A DNA stretch of 32,603 nucleotides from Steroidobacteraceae bacterium (GTDB taxonomy: Bacteria > Pseudomonadota > Gammaproteobacteria > Steroidobacterales > Steroidobacteraceae). Below, in pieces: positions 1 to 6,485 of this stretch (the stretch's first letter is position 1; each line of letters starts with the position of its first letter). Where the stretch lies: NCBI GenBank assembly GCA_019683695.1, contig JADGHX010000035.1, positions 1 to 32,603 on the forward strand, read 5' to 3'. A model generated the notes under the pieces. That model ran no database searches and was not told where the DNA came from. It saw nothing but the letters and a program-made list of their open reading frames with translations. A program made the translations under genes and the position numbers.

Positions 1-82
1 TGTATCGCCAGATGGTCCGCAGCCAGGTGCGCATAGCGCGCACCATCTTCTCGGTCTCCCAACCACCGAGCTCTCTCTGCAC
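1..82 (-). pseudogene. Tyrosine recombinase C-terminal remnant
   Basis: Read on the minus strand, positions 76-38 encode RELGGWETEKMVR. After a one-base slip at about 36-37, positions 35-2 encode YAHLAADHLA. Together these match the C-terminal 'LGGW...MV.RYAHL..(E/D)HL' end of phage- and island-type tyrosine recombinases; the Y at 35-33 would be the catalytic tyrosine. The frame is lost upstream, where it runs into the hairpin at 85-109, so only the last part of the enzyme survives; the extreme C-terminus lies outside the window. The motif is unlike integron IntI, which ends in an 'IYTHV' type motif, so this is not evidence for the cassette integrase. The fragment suggests an old island or prophage integration near the cassette array. 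Confidence 0.6.
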
Positions 83-84
83 TG

Positions 85-109
85 AAGCGAGCCCTCGCAG
101 GGCTCGCTT
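85..109. repeat. Perfect 11-bp inverted repeat (hairpin)
   Basis: AAGCGAGCCCT at 85-95 is followed by CGC and then the exact reverse complement at 99-109. It sits exactly where the recombinase remnant loses its reading frame. It has no T-run after either arm, so it is not a classical intrinsic terminator on its face. From 110 to 299 I see no gene; this stretch may hold the promoter of the first cassette ORF, but no clear -35/-10 pair is visible. Confidence 0.7.
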
Positions 110-299
110 GCGCGATTCCCGATGAGAAGCGGGAGGCGGCCGGTCGGTCGGGTCAGGTTGGGGTGAAGCGGACGTTTGATCGCTTTTGCAATAGAAAGTA
201 GCGGGCGATGTCCCGCCCGGGTTATCCATCACCTCGCCGTGTTAACCATTAATCAGCTGTTCGCGAAAACAAGTTCGGTGCTGAAATAGCGAGACGACA

Positions 300-674
300 A
301 TGGATACGGACCGCGCAAATACTCTGACAGAGGTGAGAAGCGAGATCTTGAACGAGAGCACTCGTTCATTGCTCCTCGTCAATGGCGGTGGCGCGGTGGC
401 GGTGGCAACTTGGTTGCAGGCTGTGTGGTCCGAACCCTGGGCGGCATCGATGCTTCGGCCCCTCGTCGTCGGAGTCGGAGTGCTTCTTGCCGGCGTCTTG
501 TTTGCCGCGCTTTGTCCGTTCGTTCGTTATCTGAGCTTCCTTCACCCAAAGACGGCCACTCCATTCAGGAACCCTGTTTGGTGGGTCAATGCTGGCGCAA
601 CCGTGCTTTCGCTCGCATCGTTTCTCGTTGGCATGGCATTCGTCGTTTGCGGAGCTTGGCGGGCACTACCATGA
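300..674 (+). CDS. Cassette-encoded small inner-membrane protein
   Basis: A 124-residue protein of unknown function. It has a short charged N-terminus (about 1-22), then three hydrophobic segments at about 26-42, 52-74 and 92-118, so it should be a small polytopic inner-membrane protein. The first ATG follows a weak ribosome-site region. The ORF is the first in a row of same-direction small ORFs and is followed 55 bp downstream by an attC site, so ORF plus attC form a gene cassette. Small proteins of this layout ('LLVNGGGA' near the first membrane segment) are common in integron cassettes, but no role is established. No catalytic motif is visible. Confidence 0.75.
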   Translation: MDTDRANTLTEVRSEILNESTRSLLLVNGGGAVAVATWLQAVWSEPWAASMLRPLVVGVGVLLAGVLFAALCPFVRYLSFLHPKTATPFRNPVWWVNAGATVLSLASFLVGMAFVVCGAWRALP

Positions 675-729
675 TGTGCGCTCAGGAGCATTGGGAACGG
701 CTTGCTCATGTATCCGGCTGGAAGCCCGA

Positions 730-790
730 GGCTAACAATGCTTCGACCCGACGCGTGAGACTCACGCGCGGCTCAAGCAAGGCGTTAGAT
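730..790 (+). other. attC recombination site 1 (cassette 1)
   Basis: Outer core boxes are R'' GGCTAAC at 730-736 and R' GTTAGAT at 784-790. The inner boxes pair as TGCTT-(C)-GACC with GGCTCAAGCA, leaving the unpaired base typical of folded attC. The centre is a perfect 8-bp stem, CGCGTGAG/CTCACGCG, around a single A. The length of 61 bp is normal for attC. It marks the 3' end of the first cassette. Confidence 0.88.
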
Positions 791-803
791 TGCAGAAGAG
801 CAT

Positions 804-1030
804 ATGAGCACCACCATCACTCTCGAAGACGACGAAGCTCTTGTGCTCTTCGAGCTGCTCGCCTCCGAACGCATTGAGACAGATATTCCTGAGCTTCAAG
901 CACCAGAACGGAACGCGTTGTGGGCCTTTCCGCCGTGCTCGAGAAGGTGCTGGTGCACCCCCTATCGCCGGATTACTCCCGGCTTCTCGAAAAAGCTCGT
1001 GCATCGCTCGTTGATCGTTTCGGTGCATGA
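804..1030 (+). pseudogene. Small cassette ORF, one-base frameshift
   Basis: The ORF starts MSTTITLEDDEALVLFELL and runs in frame to about 926. There a single missing base, probably a C in the CCC/TTT run, shifts the frame. Read one frame over, it continues LSAVLEKVLVHPLSPDYSRL and ends at the TGA 1028-1030. Restored, it would be a soluble acidic protein of about 75 residues, matching a very common cassette-borne hypothetical family. If the frame is taken literally it would instead run to 1208 through the next attC site, which is implausible. It may be a true inactivation or a sequencing error. Function is unknown. It lies between two attC sites as cassette 2. Confidence 0.72.
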
Positions 1031-1039
1031 TCCGCAGCA

Positions 1040-1136
1040 ATCTAACAACACGCTCAACACCGACCGCCAACAGGCTATCGCCTGTGGTGCCGCGCCGCGC
1101 GTGCGCGGTGCCGGCGGGTTAGCGGGAGCGTTATGC
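1040..1136 (+). other. attC recombination site 2 (cassette 2)
   Basis: R'' ATCTAAC is at 1040-1046 and R' GTTATGC at 1130-1136. The inner boxes CGCTCAACACC and GGTTAGCGGGAGCG pair imperfectly. The centre contains the hairpin ACAGGC-TATC-GCCTGT and further GC-rich pairing. It is 97 bp long. The R' box overlaps the first ATG of the next cassette's ORF (1133). Confidence 0.82.
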
Positions 1137-1504
1137 CTCTTGAGAAACGCATGGAAGAAACCGTCATTATGTATCGCCCAGTTGGCCCCAAGGAGCTGGA
1201 ACTGTTGAAGAACAACGCATTCAGACGCTGGCCACCGCGATTACCTGAGCAACCGATCTTCTACCCTGTTACGAACGAGCGATACGCAGTTGAAATAGCG
1301 AGCCGCTGGAACGCGAAAGAAGACGGCGTTGGCTATGTCACACGGTTTGCGGTGCGCCGCAGCTTCATGCGGAAGTATGAGATTCAGAAGGTAGGCAGCG
1401 ATCACCACACGGAGTGGTGGGTGCCCGCCGAAGAGCTCGAACAGCTCAACGACAACATTGTCGGCAACATCGAGGTCATCGGTGAGTACCGCAAGCCGGC
1501 ATAA
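1133..1504 (+). CDS. Cassette hypothetical protein (MYRPVGPKE family)
   Basis: A 123-residue protein if translation starts at 1133; in-frame ATGs at 1151 and 1169 are possible. The core begins MYRPVGPKELELL at residue 13, which favours the 1169 start (111 aa, with GAAGAAA upstream). This is a recurrent integron cassette family, sometimes annotated 'ADP-ribosylation/crystallin J1', although no such activity is visible here. The sequence is soluble, with conserved-looking blocks RLPEQPIFYPV, GYVTRF and WWVPAEELEQLN. The upstream attC R' box overlaps the 1133 ATG and the stop overlaps the downstream R'' box, so the ORF fills its cassette completely. The molecular function is unknown. Confidence 0.82.
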   Translation: MPLEKRMEETVIMYRPVGPKELELLKNNAFRRWPPRLPEQPIFYPVTNERYAVEIASRWNAKEDGVGYVTRFAVRRSFMRKYEIQKVGSDHHTEWWVPAEELEQLNDNIVGNIEVIGEYRKPA

Positions 1505-1588
1505 CAAGCGGTTCGAATCCCCGTGCACTGCGCGCCCGACTCGCAAAGGTGATGCACTTTTGTTCGCCACTCAACCGCGGCGTTAACC
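1499..1588 (+). other. attC recombination site 3 (cassette 3)
   Basis: R'' GCATAAC at 1499-1505 overlaps the stop codon of the cassette 3 ORF; R' GTTAACC is at 1582-1588. The L'' box GCGGTTCGA pairs with L' TCAACCGC, leaving one unpaired C, the attC signature. The length is 90 bp. Its L'' region contains GGTTCGAATCC, which resembles a tRNA T-arm but is not accompanied by the rest of a tRNA. Confidence 0.84.
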
Positions 1589-1591
1589 GGC

Positions 1592-2227
1592 ATGAAAGAG
1601 ACGATGCGTGCCGATCCGTCGCCCGATTCAGCGAGGTGGCGGGCGACTCATGCAAACGTCGCCCGAGAATGGCTCGCAGGTGTCGCGACCCCTTGGTGGA
1701 TTGCTGGAGGGTGGGCGGTTGATCTATTCGTGGGGTATGCGAGCCGGCCCCACGAGGATCTAGACGTTGGAATCCTCCGTAAGGACGTGATGACGGTCTT
1801 GCGGGCACTACCCGAATGGGAAATCTTCGAAGCGAAGGATGGACAGCTAACATTCCTGAAGCCGGGCGCACAGCCGCGCAGCGATGTTCATTCGCTCTGG
1901 TGCAGGCGCACCGGAGAGGTCGGATGGAGCCTTGAATTGATGCTCGAAGAGTCTGACGGTGAGTACTGGACGTACCGCCGCGATCGACGAATTCGCAGAC
2001 ACCTCGAGGGTGTAATCACTCACGACAGTCAGCAGACTCCATTTCTCGTACCGGAAGTGCAGCTTCTCTACCAGGCCAAGGCAAATCGACCGAAAGACGA
2101 TGCAGACTTCGATCTGGTGGTACACCGCCTCAGCGAGAGTGGGCGGAATTGGCTGCAGCGAGCTCTGGGGATGACAATTCCGACTCACAAATGGGCAAGG
2201 CAACTTGAGCGCCTCAATGCCGGCTGA
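1592..2227 (+). CDS. Cassette nucleotidyltransferase (ANT(2'')/Lnu-like fold)
   Basis: A 211-residue protein with the nucleotidyltransferase motif GGWAVDLF (residues 39-46) followed by RPHEDLDV (52-59). D56 and D58 would be the metal-binding aspartates. The C-terminal part has VPEVQLLYQAK and RPKDDADFDLV, the usual lysine/aspartate block of the aminoglycoside-2''/lincosamide adenylyltransferase superfamily (PF10706-like). Members transfer AMP from ATP to a drug hydroxyl, but many are uncharacterised and may act on other small molecules. The length fits the family. It is a cassette bounded by attC3 and attC4, four bases after the R' box. ATG 1604 (M5) is an alternative start. Whether it confers resistance cannot be told from sequence. 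Confidence 0.85.
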   Translation: MKETMRADPSPDSARWRATHANVAREWLAGVATPWWIAGGWAVDLFVGYASRPHEDLDVGILRKDVMTVLRALPEWEIFEAKDGQLTFLKPGAQPRSDVHSLWCRRTGEVGWSLELMLEESDGEYWTYRRDRRIRRHLEGVITHDSQQTPFLVPEVQLLYQAKANRPKDDADFDLVVHRLSESGRNWLQRALGMTIPTHKWARQLERLNAG

Positions 2228-2320
2228 CAAGCCGCTGAAGACGGACGTGTCAAACTGTCACCGATTTTGCCTGCGCAAAATCACCGCCAGTTTGCCACGC
2301 CGCTTAGCGAGTCGTTCGGC
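2222..2320 (+). other. attC recombination site 4 (cassette 4)
   Basis: R'' GGCTGAC at 2222-2228 overlaps the TGA of the nucleotidyltransferase; R' is GTTCGGC at 2314-2320, a variant of the usual GTTRRRY. The inner boxes CGCTGAAGACGG and CCGCTTAGCG pair with an extra G. The central stem is GATTTTGC-CTGC-GCAAAATC, with a second arm CAAACTG/CAGTTTG. It is 99 bp long. Confidence 0.8.
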
Positions 2321-2337
2321 CCTCATAAAGCCAGGAC

Positions 2338-2676
2338 ATGAACTTCGAACCAGTGCATGAAGTAGACGAGTACTACGACGGACCGCGCGGTGGTATCGCG
2401 TCGTTCAATGGTTCGCTTTATCGGTTTCGGTCGCGCTATCTTGATGCCACGGAGTACAAGGGCGAGTTCGCGTCGGTGGACGTTTTCGAGCTGATACCTA
2501 TCGGCGGTGCATCCGGGAGAGAGCCCATCTTGGCAACGGCTCTCTTCCGATCTGTGGCAGATCAGCCCGCCTCTGAACCCGGACGGATACGACAGCTTGA
2601 AGTTGCGTGGCAGCTCGCTTCGGACAGCGTCCAACCAGCCGATGCGGCTGATTGCCCGAAGACGGGCGGTGGCTGA
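2338..2676 (+). CDS. Cassette hypothetical protein (MNFEPVH family)
   Basis: A 112-residue soluble protein beginning MNFEPVHEVDEYYDGPRGG, a start found in a common integron-cassette hypothetical family. Blocks 'SRYLDATEYKGEF' and 'DVFELIPI' follow. The last third (from about residue 57) is less like what I recall of the family and is Ala/Ser/Pro-rich, so a frameshift near 2500 cannot be excluded, but no clean alternative frame is obvious. It begins 17 bp after the attC4 R' box, with AGGA just upstream of the ATG. It is the last ORF of the array. Function is unknown. Confidence 0.7.
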   Translation: MNFEPVHEVDEYYDGPRGGIASFNGSLYRFRSRYLDATEYKGEFASVDVFELIPIGGASGREPILATALFRSVADQPASEPGRIRQLEVAWQLASDSVQPADAADCPKTGGG

Positions 2677-2708
2677 ACGGCAGCGTTGGGCGGCTTAGTA
2701 CGTCGAGC

Positions 2709-2791
2709 TGTCAACGCCGATTCAAACAGGTGCGTCATTTTTACTTCGGCGACTGCCGGCCAGGGTGGTTAATTTTCAATCGGCGTTGACA
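2709..2791. repeat. Perfect 14-bp inverted repeat, possible terminal attC
   Basis: TGTCAACGCCGATT at 2709-2722 is exactly complementary to AATCGGCGTTGACA at 2778-2791, and the pairing continues for about 3 bp after one mismatch. The 55-bp spacer contains weaker pairing. The size (83 bp), position after the last cassette ORF, and CAAC/GTTG ends fit an attC that closes cassette 5. The arms are unusually perfect, lacking the internal unpaired base, and the outer box does not match RYYYAAC cleanly. A GCGTTGGGC sequence at about 2682-2690 looks like an additional orphan R' box. From 2792 to 2952 I see no gene. Confidence 0.5.
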
Positions 2792-2952
2792 CGCAGGTCC
2801 TCAAGGAGTTCGATCGGCCCGGTTACGCGCTCATTGTCACAACTCATCGCTGCGGATCACGTAGATATTCACGTAGGCCATTGCCGCGCGCTCGCGGTCG
2901 CGCTAGCGCATCGAGCGCGAGCGCCCTCTCGCGCGGTCCGCAGCGCTGCCAT

Positions 2953-4540
2953 TCACCGCAGCCGCTCGAGCTGCCTGAATGCTCCCGCGATCAATTTTGC
3001 ATTATCGGGCGGTTGATGCCGAAAGGCGCGGAAGAAGTCCGTAGTCGAATACGCGGGCCGGATCGAGCGCAGTTCTTCGTAGAACGTCCGCGCCGCCTCG
3101 ATGTTCTCGGCGAGCATGTTGCAATAGGCGGCAATCGCGAGCACTTGGTAATGCGCATTCGGTTGCCGCGCTGCGCGCGTGGCGAACGTAGCGGCATCTC
3201 CATACCTGCCGAGCACGGCGAGGTTCTGTGCGCGCACGGCATACATCGCAAAGGTCATCATGTCGTACGGGCTCAGGCGGCGCGCTTTGTCCACGACGTC
3301 GTTGCTGCGGTTCGATTCGCCGGTTTGCATCAGCGCAAACGCGAGCGAGTACTGTCCTACGGCAGAGCTTGGATTGAGCTGGACAGCGGTCTCGAGCTCG
3401 TCGACGGCATCGCCGAGATCCTGGCTCAAGAGATAGGCGCGACCGAGTGCCCAATGGCCGAGCGGATCGCGCGGATCCAACATCAACGCTTCCTTGGCGA
3501 AGTTGATCGCACGTCGCTCTTCGGCGTCGCGCTCCGCGGTGAGCTCGAGGAACGCGCGCTGGAAGTAGATGAAAGACAAGCCAGCGTAAGCGCGCGGCGA
3601 ACGTGGATCGAGCTCTATCGAGCGTCTGAAGAATTGCTCCGCAAGCTCGTGGTCCGCCGGTGTGAATCGATACATGTGCCAGCAGCCGCGATAGTAGGCG
3701 CTCCAGGCATCGAGGTTTGCCGGCGCGATGACGGCAGCTCGGTGCCGTTCGGCGTGCTCGACTTCCGATTCCACCGACCCGACGATCAGCTCCGCGATCT
3801 CTCCTTGCACCGTGAGAATGTCGCGTAACGGGCGGCGCAAGTGTTCGGCCCAGCGTTCTTGCCCTGTGACTGCATCGGCGAGTATTGCGTGCACGCTGAT
3901 CTCCTCGCCGATTGCCCGCACTTCGCCTTGCACGATGTAACGCACGCCGAGCGCGCGGCCGACGTCACGCGGGTCGTATGGCCCTGCCTTGAACTTGAAT
4001 GCCGAACCGCGCGAGATCACGAACAACCATCGTGCACGTGCGATTCGCGTGATGACTTCATGTGTGAGACCGTCGGCGAGCACGCCATGCGCTTGCTCGT
4101 CGCCCGCGAATCGAAACGGCAACACGGCGATCGACGGTTGGCTCGGCAGCGTGAGCTCGAGTCCGTCCAGGCGATCGCCGGTTGCAACGATCGGATCGAC
4201 GTTGCCGCGTAATTCACTTGGGGAAGCAGTACTCCGTTCCGTGACGTCGCCGACGAACCGGTAGCCCTTGCGATGTACGGTGCGGATCAGGATCTGGGTC
4301 TTGCCGTCGTCGCCGATGTGCGCGTGCAGCCTTGATGCAGCTATTCATCGCAGCGTCGGTGACGACTCGCCCACGCCACACATGCTCGTTGAGCTCCTGG
4401 CGCGTTACGACGCGATCGCGATTCGCAATCAGATAAGCGAGCAGTTCGAGCACGCGAGGCTCGAGCGTCTCGCGCCGTCCGGCACGGCGAAGCTCGAAAC
4501 GCTCCATGTCGAGGTCGCAATGGCCGAACCCATACAGCAT
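2953..4540 (-). pseudogene. CadC-like winged-helix/TPR regulator, frameshifted
   Basis: The start is the ATG at 4540 (MLYGFGHCDLDMERFEL). An OmpR/PhoB-type winged helix runs to about residue 100, with LEPRVLELLAYLIAN and, after a one-base slip at about 4318, the wing motif IRTVHRKGYRF. A linker leads to a TolB/FlgO-like domain (PSIAVLPFRF, ADGLTHEVITRIARA, YIVQGEV). At least four TPR-like repeats follow (for example LDPRDPLGHWALGRAYL and LNPSSAVGQYSLAFALM), ending at 2953. This layout is known from soluble CadC-type transcriptional regulators. Restoring one base joins the parts into about 528 residues; as written, the helix-turn-helix is separated from the sensor. It is divergent from the PD40 gene (117 bp apart), its likely target. 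The frameshift may be a sequencing error. Confidence 0.8.
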
Positions 4541-4657
4541 CGAATGCCTCGGTCTCAACCGGCGCCACGATTCTGCACGAAATCTCCACGGCTTCGCCAT
4601 GCCCTTCCGGTCGCCCTGAGGCTCAATCGAGCTCTCGAACGCAAAGGAGGAAGAACT

Positions 4658-5655
4658 ATGAGGTGCAGAAAGGCCGCTGGGAGGCGCCGCCGTCCTCACC
4701 GTCTTGACGATAAGCACGATTCCCGTGCAGCGCACGATTGGATCTTCAAGCTCGATGGCTGGCCGCACGCTCCCGTGTGGGGCGAGGCCGAGCTCGTAGG
4801 TCCGGGCGAGAGCGGCATCAGCAAGCCGGGCGTGAGCGACGGCTGCCCGCACGAGACTGCCGATGGCCTCAGCTTGCTGATTCCGTCGAACCGAGAGGAT
4901 CCGAACGACATCTGGGCAGCGGACCGCGCGAGCATCAAGGATCCATGGTCCGAACCGCGCAAACTCGAAGCGCCCGTCAATTCGGCGGCCGGCGATTTCT
5001 GCCCCACGCCGGTGCGTGGGCGGTCCTTGATGTTCGTCTCGACTCGACCTGGAGCCTGTCCTGGCGAGCAATCCGGCGGCGGCGATATCTACATATCGCG
5101 GCAGAGTCCCGTCGGGGCTGGAGCGAGCCCGTTCATTTGGAATGCGCTCCCGACGGTCCGAATACGGCCGGGGGCGAACGCAGTCCATCGTTGGTCGAGA
5201 CGCCTTACGGATCCTTCTTGTTCTACTCGTCGAACGGCAACATGACGGACGGCCTGGTCGCCTCGGGCGCGAAACAAGACCTGTATGTGAGTGTCATGCG
5301 CAAAGATGGAACGTTCGGGCCCGGCAGACTCATCGCGGCACTGAGCACTCCGGACTTTGACGATCTGATGCCGAACGTGCGCGAGCGACCGTAAGGCGGC
5401 TACGAGATCGTGTTCAGCTCGAATCGCACGACCTCACCGTTAGGCCCGGCACCGCAAGGCGGGCAGGACGTGTACATGTCGTTCGCATGGTTCCTGCCGG
5501 GACCGTGGACACCGCCGTTCAATCTAGGCCCCGCAGTCAACACCAATGGCACCGAACAACGCGCAACGCTTTCCAACGACGGCAAGCGCCTCTACTTCGG
5601 CCGCGTACTCGAGGGCGGAACGAGTGACATCTATGTGAGCGAACGCAAGCGGTGA
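4658..5655 (+). pseudogene. Secreted PD40/TolB-like beta-propeller protein, broken
   Basis: The ATG at 4658 is preceded by a strong AAGGAGG at 4644-4650. Repeated blade motifs are visible: a first blade with SNREDPNDIWAADR and WSEPRKLEAPVN, then FVSTRPG and GGGDIYISRQ, then FYSSNGN and KQDLYVSVMRKDGTFGP, then VFSSNRTT and GQDVYMSF, then RLYFGRVLEGGTSDIYVSER. This is the 'SDRPGG..DIYVS' pattern of PD40/WD40-like propellers. The frame slips by one base at about 5115, and a TAA at 5392-5394 interrupts it in frame. A hydrophobic stretch in another frame near 4686-4720 (AAVLTVLTIS) suggests a lost signal peptide and further indels. Restored, it would be about 330 residues. Its ligand or role is unknown; it is divergent from the CadC-like regulator. 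Confidence 0.68.
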
Positions 5656-6485
5656 CGCGCCAGGCGGTAGGCTCTGGGCTGCAGGCAGTAGGTTGGAACG
5701 CCGCGCGATCCTGATCCGGGCGCGCGGCGATTCGCTCTTCCGTTCTTTTCTGGACACCCAGCGAACTGGACACCCGGCAAAGAAGGTGTACTCTTCGAAC
5801 GCCTCGCTCTTGGAGTGGGTGTCCACTATTTGCTCTATTTGCCTGATTTTTGCGTCATTCGTGCGCAGCACGCTAGCGTTGCAACTTCCGACGAATGGAT
5901 CTCGTGGAAGCCGCTGGCGATGTTCCTGCTCTGACTCACCGCCGTTCAGGCATGGAGCACGGACATTAGCGTTTCGAAAGCAGCCGTTGCGGATTTTGCA
6001 GCGCTCGAGCGTGCAATCCCAAGAAAACGGAGCTGCTCTTTTTTGATCTAAGTCGGACTAAAACGGGACCAGGAACACCATGAGGGCGGACTCTACTGCG
6101 GTGTTGTACTAAACGGGGTGTCGTCATCATCATCATCAAAGGACGCACGCCGCTCGCGGCGGCGACGCGTGTGCAAAAGTCATTTCGTGCGGCAGAGGTT
6201 CGTGCTCTTGCTCTGGTCCGTACCATGGATTGATTCCTGACGTGGCCCAGTTGCTTGATCCCTGCGTCGGAGAGACCTGATGGATGGGAATAGATGCGCA
6301 GCGAGAGATCTTTGGTCGCAGGCATTTCTAGTCGAAAACTCCGTGATTAACCATTTCATAGTTTGCAATATGGGGTCATCATCATTGGTGTGTGCTGTGC
6401 GCGGTGTTCTGAGACGACAATGCGCCATGGCGCAATTCGCAATTAAGCATCCGGTGCATAACGGGCCATTGAGCGGAGACTAGAC
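5656..6485. other. 830-bp region without a supported gene
   Basis: No convincing gene. In frame +1 relative to 5731, codons 5731-5934 read about 67 residues without a start (PFFSGHPANWTPGKEG, then GVGVHYLLYLPDF) and end at TGA 5932-5934. This looks like a protein remnant I cannot identify. Short TCA repeats occur at about 6121-6136 and 6375-6386, and AACACC/GGTGTT arms lie near 6075-6105. GGAG at 6475-6478 is the ribosome site of the following helicase gene. Confidence 0.5.

Noticed and set aside
239-300. Possible attI or R' box (GTTAACC) upstream of the first cassette
   Set aside because: No partner box or folded structure can be found, and the same 7-mer is not enough alone.
1508-1522. GGTTCGAATCC, like a tRNA T-arm
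   Set aside because: The rest of a tRNA cloverleaf is absent, and the motif is fully explained as the L'' box of an attC site.
2881-3828. Long plus-strand ORF (315 codons) opposite the TPR regulator
   Set aside because: It is an antisense shadow: the minus strand encodes recognisable TolB-like and TPR repeats over the same span.
6110-6400. TCA repeats that resemble an attenuator leader peptide (runs of one codon)
   Set aside because: No amino-acid biosynthesis gene follows on either strand and no terminator/antiterminator pair could be drawn; treated as simple repeats.
6450-6485. GCATAACGGGCCATTGAGCGG before the helicase gene, like the first half of an attC
   Set aside because: There is no R' partner at a fitting distance, so a cassette origin for the helicase is not supported.
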